A stretch of 64,000 bases of DNA from Deinobacterium chartae (lineage in GTDB: Bacteria > Deinococcota > Deinococci > Deinococcales > Deinococcaceae). The DNA is taken from assembly GCF_014202645.1 (NCBI RefSeq), contig NZ_JACHHG010000001.1:124001-188000 (forward strand), written 5' to 3'. This document shows positions 39,821 to 47,843 of the stretch, piece after piece. The notes under the pieces were generated by a model. The model made no database searches, was not told the DNA's origin, and was given only the letters and a program-made list of their open reading frames with translations. How positions within the stretch are numbered: position 1 is the stretch's first letter; each line of letters begins with the position of its first letter. The position numbers were made by a program, and so were the translations under genes.

Positions 39821-41064
39821 AACGCACTCCCCGCTACCTGCTGGCCCGCGCCGCGCTGTACGCCGCTTTGATCCTCGGCTCGGTCTTCATGGCGCTGCCG
39901 TTTTACTGGATGATCTCCACCTCGTTCCAGTCCACCCAGGAAAGTCAGAGCACGATTCCCACCTGGCTGCCCAACCGCATGCAACCCGGCGCCTGGGCCG
40001 GAGCCTGGACGCTCGGCGCCCAGGCCGGAGACGCCTGGTGGGGCGGCCTGCAGCCTGGGCGCAGCCTCGAGTTCGAACTGCACGCCACGGCCCCCGCCGG
40101 GGCCCGCCTGCCCGACCCGGAGGTGATGTTCCCGCAGGCCATCGGTTTCGGCGAGGACCCGCTGAACGACTACGGCGCCATCACCGTCTCGGAGCCGCGC
40201 CTCGAGGGGGAGCGGCGGGTGTGGACCGTGCGGGTCGAGAACCTGGGTGAGACGGTGTTCCACGAGGTGCCGCTGCGCGCGCTGTTCGACCGGGGCTACA
40301 CGGCGGTGGGCGGCACGCTGCCCTTCGACGCCGAGCGCGCGCAGGACGCGCTGGCCCGTTACGAGTGGGACAACGTGGCCCCGGGGCTGCTCGGATACAC
40401 CCTGGCCAACTACCGTGACGCGCTGCGCGCCGCGCCGTTCGGGCGTTACTTCTTCAACTCGGCGTTTACCGCGATCACCCAGACGGTGCTGGGTTTGATC
40501 GTGGTGTCCGCGGCGGCTTTCGCGTTCGCGCGCATCGAGTTCTGGGGGCGCGACGTGCTGTTCGCGGTCATCCTGGCGTCGCTGATGATTCCGGGCGAGC
40601 TGCTGCTGGTACCCAATTACGTGACCGTGTACCGCCTGGGCTGGACCGATTCGTACGCGGGCCTGATCGTACCGTGGATCGTGTCGGTGTTCGGCATCTT
40701 CTTGATGCGGCAGTTCTTTCTGTCGCTGCCCAACGAGCTGTTCGAGGCCTCGCTGCTCGACGGGGCGGGCTACGGCACCCAGTTGGTCCGGGTGGCGTTG
40801 CCGCTGGCGGTGCCGGGGCTGGTGACCTTCGGGCTGTTCTCGTTTCTGGGCTCGTGGAACGCGCTGCTGTGGCCCCTGATCGTTTCGAACACCCCCGAGT
40901 TCCGGACCCTGCAGGTGGGCCTGCAGGCTTTTATCGGCGAGGCGGGCACCGAGTACGGGCAGCTGATGGGGGCTTCGATCATCACCATCTTGCCGGTGAT
41001 CCTGGGCTTTTTCCTGGCGCAGCGCCAGTTCATTGCCGGAGTGGCGCGCTCGGGCCTCAAATAA
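39817..41064 (+). CDS. sugar ABC transporter permease (MalG/UgpE-like) with a large extracytoplasmic insertion
   Basis: The partner permease, 415 residues. TM1 (about 12-32) is followed by an unusual ~140-residue segment (about 50-190) before the usual sequence resumes at GYTLANYRDAL...PFGRYFFNS. The insertion contains WGGLQPGRSLEFELHA and WTVRVENLGETVFHEV and looks like a beta-sandwich placed outside the membrane. The core has the EAA loop ELFEASLLDGAGYGTQLVRV. Ordinary MalG-type proteins are about 280 residues without this domain. It may contact the binding protein or substrate. A strong terminator follows. Confidence 0.87.
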   Translation: MKRTPRYLLARAALYAALILGSVFMALPFYWMISTSFQSTQESQSTIPTWLPNRMQPGAWAGAWTLGAQAGDAWWGGLQPGRSLEFELHATAPAGARLPDPEVMFPQAIGFGEDPLNDYGAITVSEPRLEGERRVWTVRVENLGETVFHEVPLRALFDRGYTAVGGTLPFDAERAQDALARYEWDNVAPGLLGYTLANYRDALRAAPFGRYFFNSAFTAITQTVLGLIVVSAAAFAFARIEFWGRDVLFAVILASLMIPGELLLVPNYVTVYRLGWTDSYAGLIVPWIVSVFGIFLMRQFFLSLPNELFEASLLDGAGYGTQLVRVALPLAVPGLVTFGLFSFLGSWNALLWPLIVSNTPEFRTLQVGLQAFIGEAGTEYGQLMGASIITILPVILGFFLAQRQFIAGVARSGLK

Positions 41065-41081
41065 AATCACGACGGGTGTTT

Positions 41082-41114
41082 AAAAGCGGAGGATTGCCCT
41101 CCGCTTTTATTTTT
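41082..41114. terminator. bidirectional terminator after the permease genes
   Basis: AAAAGCGGAGG / CCTCCGCTTTT stem, then ATTTTT on the plus strand; on the minus strand TTTTAAA follows, serving the small peptide gene. Confidence 0.8.
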
Positions 41115-41587
41115 GTGCGCTTACAAATTCAACAAAAAGACGATATTATTTGGCTTTCGGTAAACACAGAGAGTCTGCCTGTATTTTTTCCACCGCCCGG
41201 TGTCAGCGACTGCCTTTTCCTGTTCGTCTTGTCTCGTTGGTTTCCTGGTTGTAACCGCCGAGAAATTCCGGCCAAGCCGCCAGGGCCGAGGACGCGACGG
41301 CACCAAGAGCCAGGGCCGTCAGAAACACCGCAACTTTCCGCTTTGTCTGCATGGATTCCCTCCCTTTGATGGACTTATATCAGTTTTCTTCAAAATTCTG
41401 ATTTGTGCATGAATTTGAAATTCTGGAAAAAAGTATGGCTCGGACGGTATTTCAAGAAAAATCAAATCTATAAATGTGGCGCGGGTTTTCTTTCTAATTC
41501 GCCGAGCTCGGCGCGAGGCCCGGAGACGGACTTTTCAACAGACGGGCGATCATCCGGGGATCACGGCGATTCCTGCATGCTGCCGTT
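41115..41587. other. AT-rich intergenic island
   Basis: Apart from the small peptide gene on the minus strand, this stretch has no recognisable gene. Its A+T content is visibly higher than that of the surroundings (for example 41380-41480). It holds several TTGAAA/TATAAG-like hexamers but no promoter I would name with confidence. Such composition may reflect transfer or a regulatory region. Confidence 0.5.
41203..41352 (-). CDS. 49-residue exported peptide, unknown
   Basis: A short reading frame beginning MQTKRKVAVFLTALALGAVA and ending GKGSR. It has a textbook signal peptide: basic start (KRK), hydrophobic core, and an A-x-A type cleavage site around SSALAA (residues 21-26). The mature part would be about 24 residues, polar and charged, with AWPEFLGGYNQ near its start. 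The ATG is preceded by GGGAGGG at 5 bases. It lies in an AT-rich island between the permeases and a secreted-protein gene, with a bidirectional terminator downstream. I know no family; a secreted peptide signal or antimicrobial is possible but unsupported. Confidence 0.55.
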   Translation of the reverse strand: MQTKRKVAVFLTALALGAVASSALAAWPEFLGGYNQETNETRRTGKGSR

Positions 41588-42079
41588 ATGACCCGAATGG
41601 CTTTACCCCTCCTGACCAGCGCGCTCGCTTTCACCCTCACGCTGTCATCTGCCGCAGGCGTTCCCGCGCCCCTGGTGGGCACCTGGAACATGCCGCTGCA
41701 CCCGCAGTCGCTGCTGGCTTCCTACAACCCGGCCACCAAGACCTTCAAGCGCGTCGCGTCCGGGGTGATGGGCGACACGCTCCGTATCGAGGCGAGCGGC
41801 CGCTACACCCAGGTGAGCGCGGTGAACATCAAGGCGGGAAGCTGCACCATAGAAACCTATACCTTCGAGACCGGAAACGTGCAGGTCAAGGGTACGCAGG
41901 TCAGCTTCAAGCCCTCGAGCAGCCACAAGCGCCAGCTGGGTTCGTGCGAGAAGCGGCCGGGCAACGTTTTCAACTACGCAACTCCCGAGACGCGCACCTG
42001 GAAACTCGGGAAGGTCCAGGGCAAGACGATGCTGTCCCTCGATGGCGAGCACGACGAGGTAAGCTACCTCAAGCTGTAA
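41588..42079 (+). CDS. secreted protein of unknown function
   Basis: A 163-residue exported protein: residues 1-23 form a signal peptide ending SSAAG. The mature part (LVGTWNMPLHPQS, ASGRYTQVSAVNI, CTIETYTFETGNVQVKG, then WKLGKVQGKTMLSLDGE) has the alternating pattern and opening G-x-W of lipocalin-like small beta-barrels; two cysteines (in GSCTIE and GSCEKR) could pair. I do not recognise a family. The ATG at 41588 or the next one at 41597 may be the start; neither has a strong Shine-Dalgarno. It is co-oriented with the binding-protein gene downstream. Confidence 0.68.
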   Translation: MTRMALPLLTSALAFTLTLSSAAGVPAPLVGTWNMPLHPQSLLASYNPATKTFKRVASGVMGDTLRIEASGRYTQVSAVNIKAGSCTIETYTFETGNVQVKGTQVSFKPSSSHKRQLGSCEKRPGNVFNYATPETRTWKLGKVQGKTMLSLDGEHDEVSYLKL

Positions 42080-42181
42080 GCCTGCTCAAACCGGCCGGGA
42101 CCCGGCCGGAAATATCAAGACTCCTGCACGCGTTTCCCAGCATTCAACGCCTGCTTCACCCTCCGCTGACAAGCCGACTGT

Positions 42182-42187
42182 TATAGT
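42182..42187 (+). promoter_or_regulatory. -10 box of the binding-protein gene
   Basis: TATAGT ten bases before the ATG, with AAAGG between them. Confidence 0.45.
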
Positions 42188-42197
42188 CAAAGGCGGT

Positions 42198-43454
42198 ATG
42201 AAGAAACTCGCGATTATCAGCCTGACCCTGCTCGCCGGGGTTGCCGCCGCTCAGTCGAGCAACGCCGATACCCTCAAGGCCCAGTGCCGGGACGCCAAGG
42301 TCGTTGCCGAGCTGTGGCACGGCTTCCAGGGCGGTGCGCCCAAGGACACCCTCGAGTCGCTCGCGGTCGCCTTCAACAAGACCCTCAAGGGTGCTTGCGT
42401 GCAGCCGATCTCGCAGGGCAGCTACCGCGACCTTTCCACCAAGCTCAAGGCCGCCTTCGCCTCCGGCAAGGTGCCCACCATGGCGCAGGCCTTCGAGAAC
42501 AACATGGCGCTGTACCTCGAGGCGGGCCAGCTCGAGGATCTCGCCACCCTGGGCGTCAAGACCAACTACCTCGAGAAGACCTTCGTGCGCGCCAACACCT
42601 TCGACGGCAAGCTGTACGGCATCCCGTTCAACAAGAGCGTGCAGGTCATGTACTACAACAAGGACCTGTTCTCGAAGCACGGCGTGAAGGTGCCCACCAC
42701 CCTGGCGCAGTTCGAGAAGGCCGCGCGCGACCTGTCGAAAAAGGCGGGCAGCCCGGTGTTCTGGTACCAGCCCGACGCCTCGACCTTCGGTTACTTCTAC
42801 TTCACCATGGGCGGCACCTACGGTGACGGCAAGAAGCTGGTCGTGAACGATGCGACCGCCGTGAAAGCCCTCGAGCTGCTGGTGGACCTCACCAAAGACG
42901 GTGCCGCCAAGGCCATCACCAACGGCTACATCAACAACCAGCTGGGCAGCGGCACCTTCGGCATGGCCATCGACACCTCGGCGGGCATGAAGTACTGGGA
43001 GAGCGGCGCCAAGTTCAACCTGGGCATGACCACCACCCCCGGCCTCAAGGCCGGTTACCCGGGCAGCTCGGTCATCCAGGGCACCAACCTGGTGGTCTTC
43101 AAGGGTGCGCCCAAGGCCGAAAAGGACCTCGCGGCCCGCTTCCTGGCCTTCGCCGAGACGCCCCGCAACTCGGCGGTGTTCGCCATGGCAACCGGCTACG
43201 TGCCCTCGAACACCCTGGCCTCCCGCCAGCCCGCCTTCCAGGATTTCCTGAAGAGCAGCCCCAACTACAGCGCGGTGCTCAAGCAGGCGCGTTACGCCGA
43301 CTTTGAACCGCGCCTCGAGCAGTGGGAGCAGATCCGCTTCGACGTGCTCGGCAAGGCCGTGGCCGAGGCGGTGCTGGGCAAGGCGACCCCCAAGGCCGCC
43401 CTGGACCGCGCCCAGAAGCAGGTCGACGACCTGATGTCGGGCCGCACCCGCTAA
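42198..43454 (+). CDS. extracellular sugar-binding protein of an ABC transporter (family 1, UgpB-like)
   Basis: A 418-residue periplasmic or surface binding protein. The signal peptide (MKKLAIISLTLLAGVAAA) has no lipobox cysteine. The two-lobed fold of family 1 binding proteins is indicated by ELWHGFQGGAPKDTLESL, the UgpB-like LYGIPFNKSVQVMYYNKDLF, and the C-terminal VLGKATPKAALDRAQKQVD. UgpB-type members bind glycerol-3-phosphate esters, but related ones bind sugars. Two permease genes of the matching type lie 1.1-3.7 kb upstream on the same strand, so they likely form one importer, expressed separately with the binding protein more strongly. Confidence 0.9.
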   Translation: MKKLAIISLTLLAGVAAAQSSNADTLKAQCRDAKVVAELWHGFQGGAPKDTLESLAVAFNKTLKGACVQPISQGSYRDLSTKLKAAFASGKVPTMAQAFENNMALYLEAGQLEDLATLGVKTNYLEKTFVRANTFDGKLYGIPFNKSVQVMYYNKDLFSKHGVKVPTTLAQFEKAARDLSKKAGSPVFWYQPDASTFGYFYFTMGGTYGDGKKLVVNDATAVKALELLVDLTKDGAAKAITNGYINNQLGSGTFGMAIDTSAGMKYWESGAKFNLGMTTTPGLKAGYPGSSVIQGTNLVVFKGAPKAEKDLAARFLAFAETPRNSAVFAMATGYVPSNTLASRQPAFQDFLKSSPNYSAVLKQARYADFEPRLEQWEQIRFDVLGKAVAEAVLGKATPKAALDRAQKQVDDLMSGRTR

Positions 43455-43471
43455 ACCCGCCGCAAAGCGCG

Positions 43472-43499
43472 AGGCCGAGGGATATCCCTCGGCCTTTTT
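43472..43499 (+). terminator. terminator of the binding-protein gene
   Basis: AGGCCGAGGG / CCCTCGGCCT stem with a four-base loop and five T: a classical rho-independent terminator. Confidence 0.85.
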
Positions 43500-43511
43500 G
43501 GCTGCTCGTCG

Positions 43512-44948
43512 CTAGAAGTCGTAACGTCGGCGGCGCAGCAGCGTCACCCCGATCCCCAGCACCGACACGATCACCACCGGCGCGTCCCCGAAGCGCACGA
43601 ACGGCGTTTGGCCCTGCAGCGGCAGGTACGCGGCCTCGAGGGTGTCCGGGACGTTCAGCGGCAGGCGGGACCGCACCTCGCCCAGGTCGTCGATCACCGC
43701 TGTGACGCCGATGTTGCCGGCACGCAGCAGGTAACGGCGGGTCTCGATCGCCCGCACCCGGCCCATCTGAAAGTGCTGCTCGATGCCGCTGCCCACCCGG
43801 TACCAGCCGTCGTTGGAGACGTTGACCAGCACGTCCGCGCCGCCGGCGACCATGCTGCGCACCACCTCGGGAAAAACGCTCTCGTAGCACACGTACGCCG
43901 CGTAACGCTCGCCGCGCAGCTCGAGCGGATGAAACGAGCTGTCCGGCCGGTACCCCTCGAGGGGCGGAAAACCCATGGCCTTGAAGATCGGGTCGTAGAT
44001 GAAGTCCGCTTCGTGACGCAGCGGAAAGCGTTCCCCGAACGGCACCAGATAGGACTTGTCGTATTTCGAGACGCTGCGGCCATCCCAGGCCAGCACACGG
44101 TTGGCGTTGTAGATCTGCCCGGTCAGCGGGTCAAACGCTCCTTGTACGCCCACCCCGCTGATCAGCGGGGTGGGCGCGCTCGGCCCCAGTTCCCACTCGG
44201 CAACGGCACTTTCGGGCCAGATCACCAGTTGGCCGGGCCGGGCGCGCTCGGAGAGTGCGAGGTAGGTGGGCAGCGGTCGCACGGTCGCCTGCGCTTTCCC
44301 CAGCGGGTCGATGTTACCCTGCACCAGCAGCGCGGTCTTGGGCGTTCCTTCCGCAGGACGGCGGGTGAGGCCGTACGCCAGACCGCCGCCCCACAGCAGC
44401 ACGGTCAGGGCAAGCGGGCGCAGTTCGCCGCGTGCGGCGCGCACCAGTGCCGCCGCCAGCAACGTGACCAGCAGCGAGCTCAGCAGCACACCGCCCAGAT
44501 CGGCGGTCTGAATCAGCGGTGTGGGCAGCAGCGCGTATCCCAGGGTGCCCCACGGAAAAGCCAGCGGCCCGAGGTGACGCAGCCATTCCATCAGGATCCA
44601 GCCGAAGGCCAGCAGCCAGATGCGGCGCGCGGGCCTCGAGGTGCTCAGGGCGACCAGCCACGCCAGCAGCGCCCACATGGCCCCTTCGATCAGCCACAGC
44701 AGCGGAAACAGAAACGCGAACCACGCACCGAACAACTGACTGAAACTCAGCGGTAACCAGATCAGGTGCAACGCAAAAAAAGCGGTCCCGGTCCACAGGG
44801 CCCGCCGCGCCGCCCGACGGGCCGAGGGTGCCTGTGCCAGGTGGTCGAAGAACAGGGCAAGCGGCAACGGGAGCAGAAAGCTCCATCCAAAGGGAACGGT
44901 ACAGGCGGCCATCAGCAGGCCGGTAAGCAGGGGTCGCAGTAAGCGCAC
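43512..44948 (-). CDS. lnt: apolipoprotein N-acyltransferase
   Basis: Lnt adds the third acyl chain to the N-terminal cysteine of lipoproteins at the outer face of the inner membrane. The 478-residue protein has six to seven N-terminal membrane segments (to about 200) and a nitrilase-like domain with the catalytic triad: glutamate in VIWPESAV, lysine in KYDKSYLVPFGE and cysteine in AYVCYESVFPE. The GTG start is six bases after TATAGT (44955-44960), so the message is leaderless. Length is near the usual 500. Its presence implies triacylated lipoproteins, such as the one encoded at 27.2 kb. Confidence 0.93.
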   Translation of the reverse strand: MRLLRPLLTGLLMAACTVPFGWSFLLPLPLALFFDHLAQAPSARRAARRALWTGTAFFALHLIWLPLSFSQLFGAWFAFLFPLLWLIEGAMWALLAWLVALSTSRPARRIWLLAFGWILMEWLRHLGPLAFPWGTLGYALLPTPLIQTADLGGVLLSSLLVTLLAAALVRAARGELRPLALTVLLWGGGLAYGLTRRPAEGTPKTALLVQGNIDPLGKAQATVRPLPTYLALSERARPGQLVIWPESAVAEWELGPSAPTPLISGVGVQGAFDPLTGQIYNANRVLAWDGRSVSKYDKSYLVPFGERFPLRHEADFIYDPIFKAMGFPPLEGYRPDSSFHPLELRGERYAAYVCYESVFPEVVRSMVAGGADVLVNVSNDGWYRVGSGIEQHFQMGRVRAIETRRYLLRAGNIGVTAVIDDLGEVRSRLPLNVPDTLEAAYLPLQGQTPFVRFGDAPVVIVSVLGIGVTLLRRRRYDF

Positions 44949-44954
44949 CGCTTC

Positions 44955-44960
44955 ACTATA
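44955..44960 (-). promoter_or_regulatory. -10 box of lnt
   Basis: TATAGT on the minus strand, six bases before the GTG start. Confidence 0.5.
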
Positions 44961-45082
44961 GCCGTTGCGGGTGATGGCCGCTTCCAGGCTCGCTCAGCGC
45001 AGGAAACGCCCTGAGTTAAGCGCTGCTACAAAGGATAAATCGGTCAGATGGTGTAGGCTGGGGTGAACCGGAGGACCCGTAT

Positions 45083-45787
45083 TTGCGATTGGCCTTTATC
45101 AGCGACATCCACGGTAACATCCATGCCCTGCGTGCCGTATGGCAGGCGCTGCAGGACCACCACATCGACCAGATCATCTGCCTGGGAGATTTGGTCGGGT
45201 ATGGTGCCGGCCCCGCCGAAGTCATCGAGTTCCTCGAGACAAAGCGGGTCAAGACCGTGCTGGGCAGCTCGGATGCCCGAGTGGCCTTCGATTTCACGGA
45301 CCGCTTCGAGAAACGCGAGGGCGTGGCCGAAACCACCCTGGAGTGGACCAAGACCGTGCTGGGTCCCGAGCACCGCAAGTTCTTGCGGGCCCTGCCCACC
45401 AACGGCCGCATCGAGACGCCGCAGGGCCGCCTGCGCTACTGCCACGGCAGCCCGCACGATCCCGAAGCGCGCCTGGACCTGCACGGCGACGAAGAGATGC
45501 TCAACGCGGTGCTCAGCGAACTGCACTGCGAGATTCTGGTGTGCGGCGGAACGCACATCCCCTACCTGCGCCGCACCTCGAGGGGGTTGCTGGTCGATCC
45601 GGGCTCGGTGGGCTTCTCGCTGAACGGCGAGCCCGGGGCGGACATCGCGGTGTTCGACATCACCTCGGGCGGCACGCGCGTGTCGATGATCAAGGTGCCC
45701 TACGACTACCACGCGGCCGCGTTCGACGTGATGGCCTGGAACCTGCCGAGCGTCATCGCCAGCGTGATCAGGACCGGAAAACCCTGA
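45083..45787 (+). CDS. YfcE/MJ0936-like metallophosphoesterase
   Basis: A 234-residue calcineurin-like phosphoesterase. The metal-binding motifs are present in part: SDIHGN (Asp, His), GDLVGYGAGP, HGSP and the late histidine pair in CGGTHIP (commonly GHTH). The usual GNH/GNxD position reads LGSSDARV, with serine in place of asparagine, which may change activity. The start is a TTG at 45083, seven bases after GGAGGA. The stop codon lies inside a 54-bp perfect palindrome. The substrate is unknown; relatives act on phosphodiesters or serine/threonine phosphates. Confidence 0.85.
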   Translation: MRLAFISDIHGNIHALRAVWQALQDHHIDQIICLGDLVGYGAGPAEVIEFLETKRVKTVLGSSDARVAFDFTDRFEKREGVAETTLEWTKTVLGPEHRKFLRALPTNGRIETPQGRLRYCHGSPHDPEARLDLHGDEEMLNAVLSELHCEILVCGGTHIPYLRRTSRGLLVDPGSVGFSLNGEPGADIAVFDITSGGTRVSMIKVPYDYHAAAFDVMAWNLPSVIASVIRTGKP

Positions 45788-45836
45788 CCGAAGCGGGGCG
45801 GTCACCACGCGTGGTGACCGCCCCGCTTCGGTCAGG
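45783..45836. terminator. 54-bp perfect palindrome between convergent genes
   Basis: Arms of 27 bases with no spacer, centred between 45809 and 45810 (ACCACG/CGTGGT at the centre). It includes the TGA stop of the metallophosphoesterase gene (45785-45787) and ends two bases before the DUF4397 gene's stop codon. No T-run on either side. Most likely a bidirectional terminator. Confidence 0.75.
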
Positions 45837-45837
45837 C

Positions 45838-46464
45838 TTACTGCGCGGCGACGTTCTCGACCAGAATGGCCTCGAGCTTGTCGGTGCCCACGGCAAACAC
45901 CGTGTAGTTCTTGCCACCGGCCAGGGCAGCGTTCACGGCCAGGGCCACGTTGGTGGTAGCCGTAGGACGCACCTCGAAGCTGTAGTTGCCGGCGGGCAGG
46001 ACCATCGGGTCGCTGCCGCCCGGGAAATCCAGGGCGCTCACGGCCGGCTCCTGGCCCTGAACGGCCACGTCGACCGCGCCGGTCTCGGTGCCGGCGTGCA
46101 CGAACTGCACGCGCGCCTCGCCTGCGGCTGCGGCGGTCAGGTCATCCGAGTAGATGACCAGGGCCAAGTCGGCCAGCTTGCCGGCCGCTCCCAGCGTATA
46201 GAACGCGCCGTCTTCGGCGCTGAAGGTTTCCTCGATCACCTTGGAGTTCATGTCGCCCGCCTTGGTCACCACGACGGCGTGCTCTCCGGCAGTCACTTTC
46301 ACGTAGGGAGTGACCGTCTTGAAGGCCACGTTGTCCAGCACCTTCTGACCGTCGAGGTACACGTCTACGTTCGGGGCGTCGGGCGAGAGGTGAGCGACGC
46401 GAAGCTGCTGCGCATAGGCGGAACCGAGCAGGGCAAGAGCAGAGATAAAGAGCAGTTTCTTCAT
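45838..46464 (-). CDS. exported DUF4397-domain protein
   Basis: A 208-residue exported protein: MKKLLFISALALLGSAYA is the signal peptide. The mature protein matches the DUF4397 domain, a repeated beta-sandwich: LRVAHLSPDAPNVDVYLDG is its hallmark opening, then [19 protein letters not shown] begins a second, similar unit. Function unknown, likely envelope-associated. The ATG follows GGAGGTTACTC. A clear promoter (TTGTGC-17-TATGAT, 46509-46537) lies 45 bases upstream of the ATG, giving a conventional leader, in contrast to the leaderless genes around it. Confidence 0.9.
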   Translation of the reverse strand: MKKLLFISALALLGSAYAQQLRVAHLSPDAPNVDVYLDGQKVLDNVAFKTVTPYVKVTAGEHAVVVTKAGDMNSKVIEETFSAEDGAFYTLGAAGKLADLALVIYSDDLTAAAAGEARVQFVHAGTETGAVDVAVQGQEPAVSALDFPGGSDPMVLPAGNYSFEVRPTATTNVALAVNAALAGGKNYTVFAVGTDKLEAILVENVAAQ

Positions 46465-46508
46465 GAGTAACCTCCGGACATACGGCCCAAGGAACAGGGT
46501 CCGAGCGC

Positions 46509-46537
46509 ATCATAAGCGGCATGTCAGGACCGCACAA
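46509..46537 (-). promoter_or_regulatory. promoter of the DUF4397 gene
   Basis: TTGTGC (46532-46537) and TATGAT (46509-46514) on the minus strand with 17 bases between them. Confidence 0.6.
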
Positions 46538-46563
46538 TACCCGCACGCCAAACGGCCTAATGA

Positions 46564-46605
46564 CAAAACGCGGAGGTGGGGGCCCCAAGCGCTCCCCACC
46601 TCCGC
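46564..46605 (-). terminator. terminator of the aminotransferase gene
   Basis: Twelve-base stem GCGGAGGTGGGG and complement with a 12-base loop, followed on the minus strand by GTTTTGTC. Confidence 0.65.
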
Positions 46606-46627
46606 ACCGCAGCGCAGGTTTTGCGGC

Positions 46628-47767
46628 TCAGTGCGACAGCGCGCACCCGGCCAAACGGGCCTCGAAACGCTCCTCGAGGTCACGTGCGCCCAGCAGGACC
46701 GCCAGTTCACGGAACAGGCGACGGTAGTGCTCCGGGCGGGCCGCCTCGCCCATCAGGCCCAGACGCCAGATCTTTCCGGCGGTAGCCCCCAGCCCCCCGG
46801 TGATCGAGATGCCGCGCTCGCGGAGCGCCGCGCGCAGCGGTGCATCCTCGAGGCCCGCCGGAAGCCGCAGCGCCAGCACGGTCGGCAGGCGGTCACGCGG
46901 GTTTTCCACAAAGTGCGAGAAGCCCAGCGGCAGCAGGGCCTCGGCCACCGCGGCGTTCAGGGTGATCGTGCGGCGCGCGCGGGCCTCGAGGCCCTCGTCG
47001 AGTGCCGCCTGCAACGCCGCGTCCAGGGCGTAGTGCAGCTGGACCGGCACGGTGTGGTGGTACTGCCGACGGTCCCAGTAGGCCTGCATGCCCTCGAAGT
47101 CGCAGTACCACAGGCTGACCGGGGTCTTGCGGGCGCGCACCGCCTCGAGGGCGCGGGCACTCACCGCGATCGGCGCAACACCCGGAGGGGCCGACAGGCA
47201 CTTCTGCGAGCCGGTATAGGCGTAATCCACGCCCCACTCGTCCATGCAGAACTCCATCATGCCCGCCGTGGTCACCGCGTCTACCGTGACCAGCGTGCGC
47301 CCGAACGCCGCGCGGGCAATCTCGGGTGCCGGGTTGATGACCCCGGTGGAGGTCTCGCCGTGCACCACCGCAACCAGCTTCGGCTCGCTCGCCAGCGCCG
47401 CGCGCACCTCCTCGAGGTCCACGGCCCGGCCAGGTTCGGCGTAAATGCGGGTGACCCGCGCGCCGTAGCGCTCGCTCATCTCGGCCATGCGCTCGCCGAA
47501 CTCGCCGTTGGTGCACACCACGATCTCGTCCCCGGGTTCCAGCAAGTTGGCGAAACCGGCCTCCATTCCCAGGCTACCCGTACCTGCGGCGAGAGCGGTA
47601 AAGGCCCCCTCGGCCGCACCGTACATGCGGCGGAGGTTGCGCTGAATGCGGGCGTTCAACTCGAACACCTGCGGGTCCATGTGGCCCAGCATGGGCTTGT
47701 GGAGCGCCGCTTGCGCGTCGGGCTGGATCGGAGTCGGTCCGGGGGTGAGCAGTAACGGTTCGGTCAT
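46628..47767 (-). CDS. class V aminotransferase (alanine--glyoxylate / serine--glyoxylate type)
   Basis: A PLP-dependent aminotransferase of 379 residues. The opening [11 protein letters not shown], the [13 protein letters not shown]-phosphate loop, [20 protein letters not shown] (Asp binding the PLP ring nitrogen) and the Schiff-base lysine in [11 protein letters not shown] are all characteristic of the AGAT/SGAT/PucG subgroup. Likely reactions are transamination of glyoxylate with alanine or serine, or (S)-ureidoglycine-glyoxylate transamination; context gives no choice. The ATG at 47767 follows GGGAGATACCC. It is divergent from the S41-like protease gene. Confidence 0.9.
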   Translation of the reverse strand: MTEPLLLTPGPTPIQPDAQAALHKPMLGHMDPQVFELNARIQRNLRRMYGAAEGAFTALAAGTGSLGMEAGFANLLEPGDEIVVCTNGEFGERMAEMSERYGARVTRIYAEPGRAVDLEEVRAALASEPKLVAVVHGETSTGVINPAPEIARAAFGRTLVTVDAVTTAGMMEFCMDEWGVDYAYTGSQKCLSAPPGVAPIAVSARALEAVRARKTPVSLWYCDFEGMQAYWDRRQYHHTVPVQLHYALDAALQAALDEGLEARARRTITLNAAVAEALLPLGFSHFVENPRDRLPTVLALRLPAGLEDAPLRAALRERGISITGGLGATAGKIWRLGLMGEAARPEHYRRLFRELAVLLGARDLEERFEARLAGCALSH

Positions 47768-47830
47768 GAGGGTATCTCCCGGAACGCGAGGCGTCCCGTT
47801 GGTTTCACAGCTTAACCCAGCCGGGCAGGC

Positions 47831-47836
47831 TAAGCT
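47831..47836 (+). promoter_or_regulatory. -10 box of the S41-like gene
   Basis: TAAGCT seven bases before the ATG. Confidence 0.4.
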
Positions 47837-47843
47837 AATCGAT

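Noticed and set aside
41121-41306. A 61-codon minus-strand frame in the AT-rich island
   Set aside because: It overlaps the signal-peptide gene on the same strand in another frame, has no Shine-Dalgarno at its start and shows no recognisable features. The alternative frame has a Shine-Dalgarno and a signal peptide.
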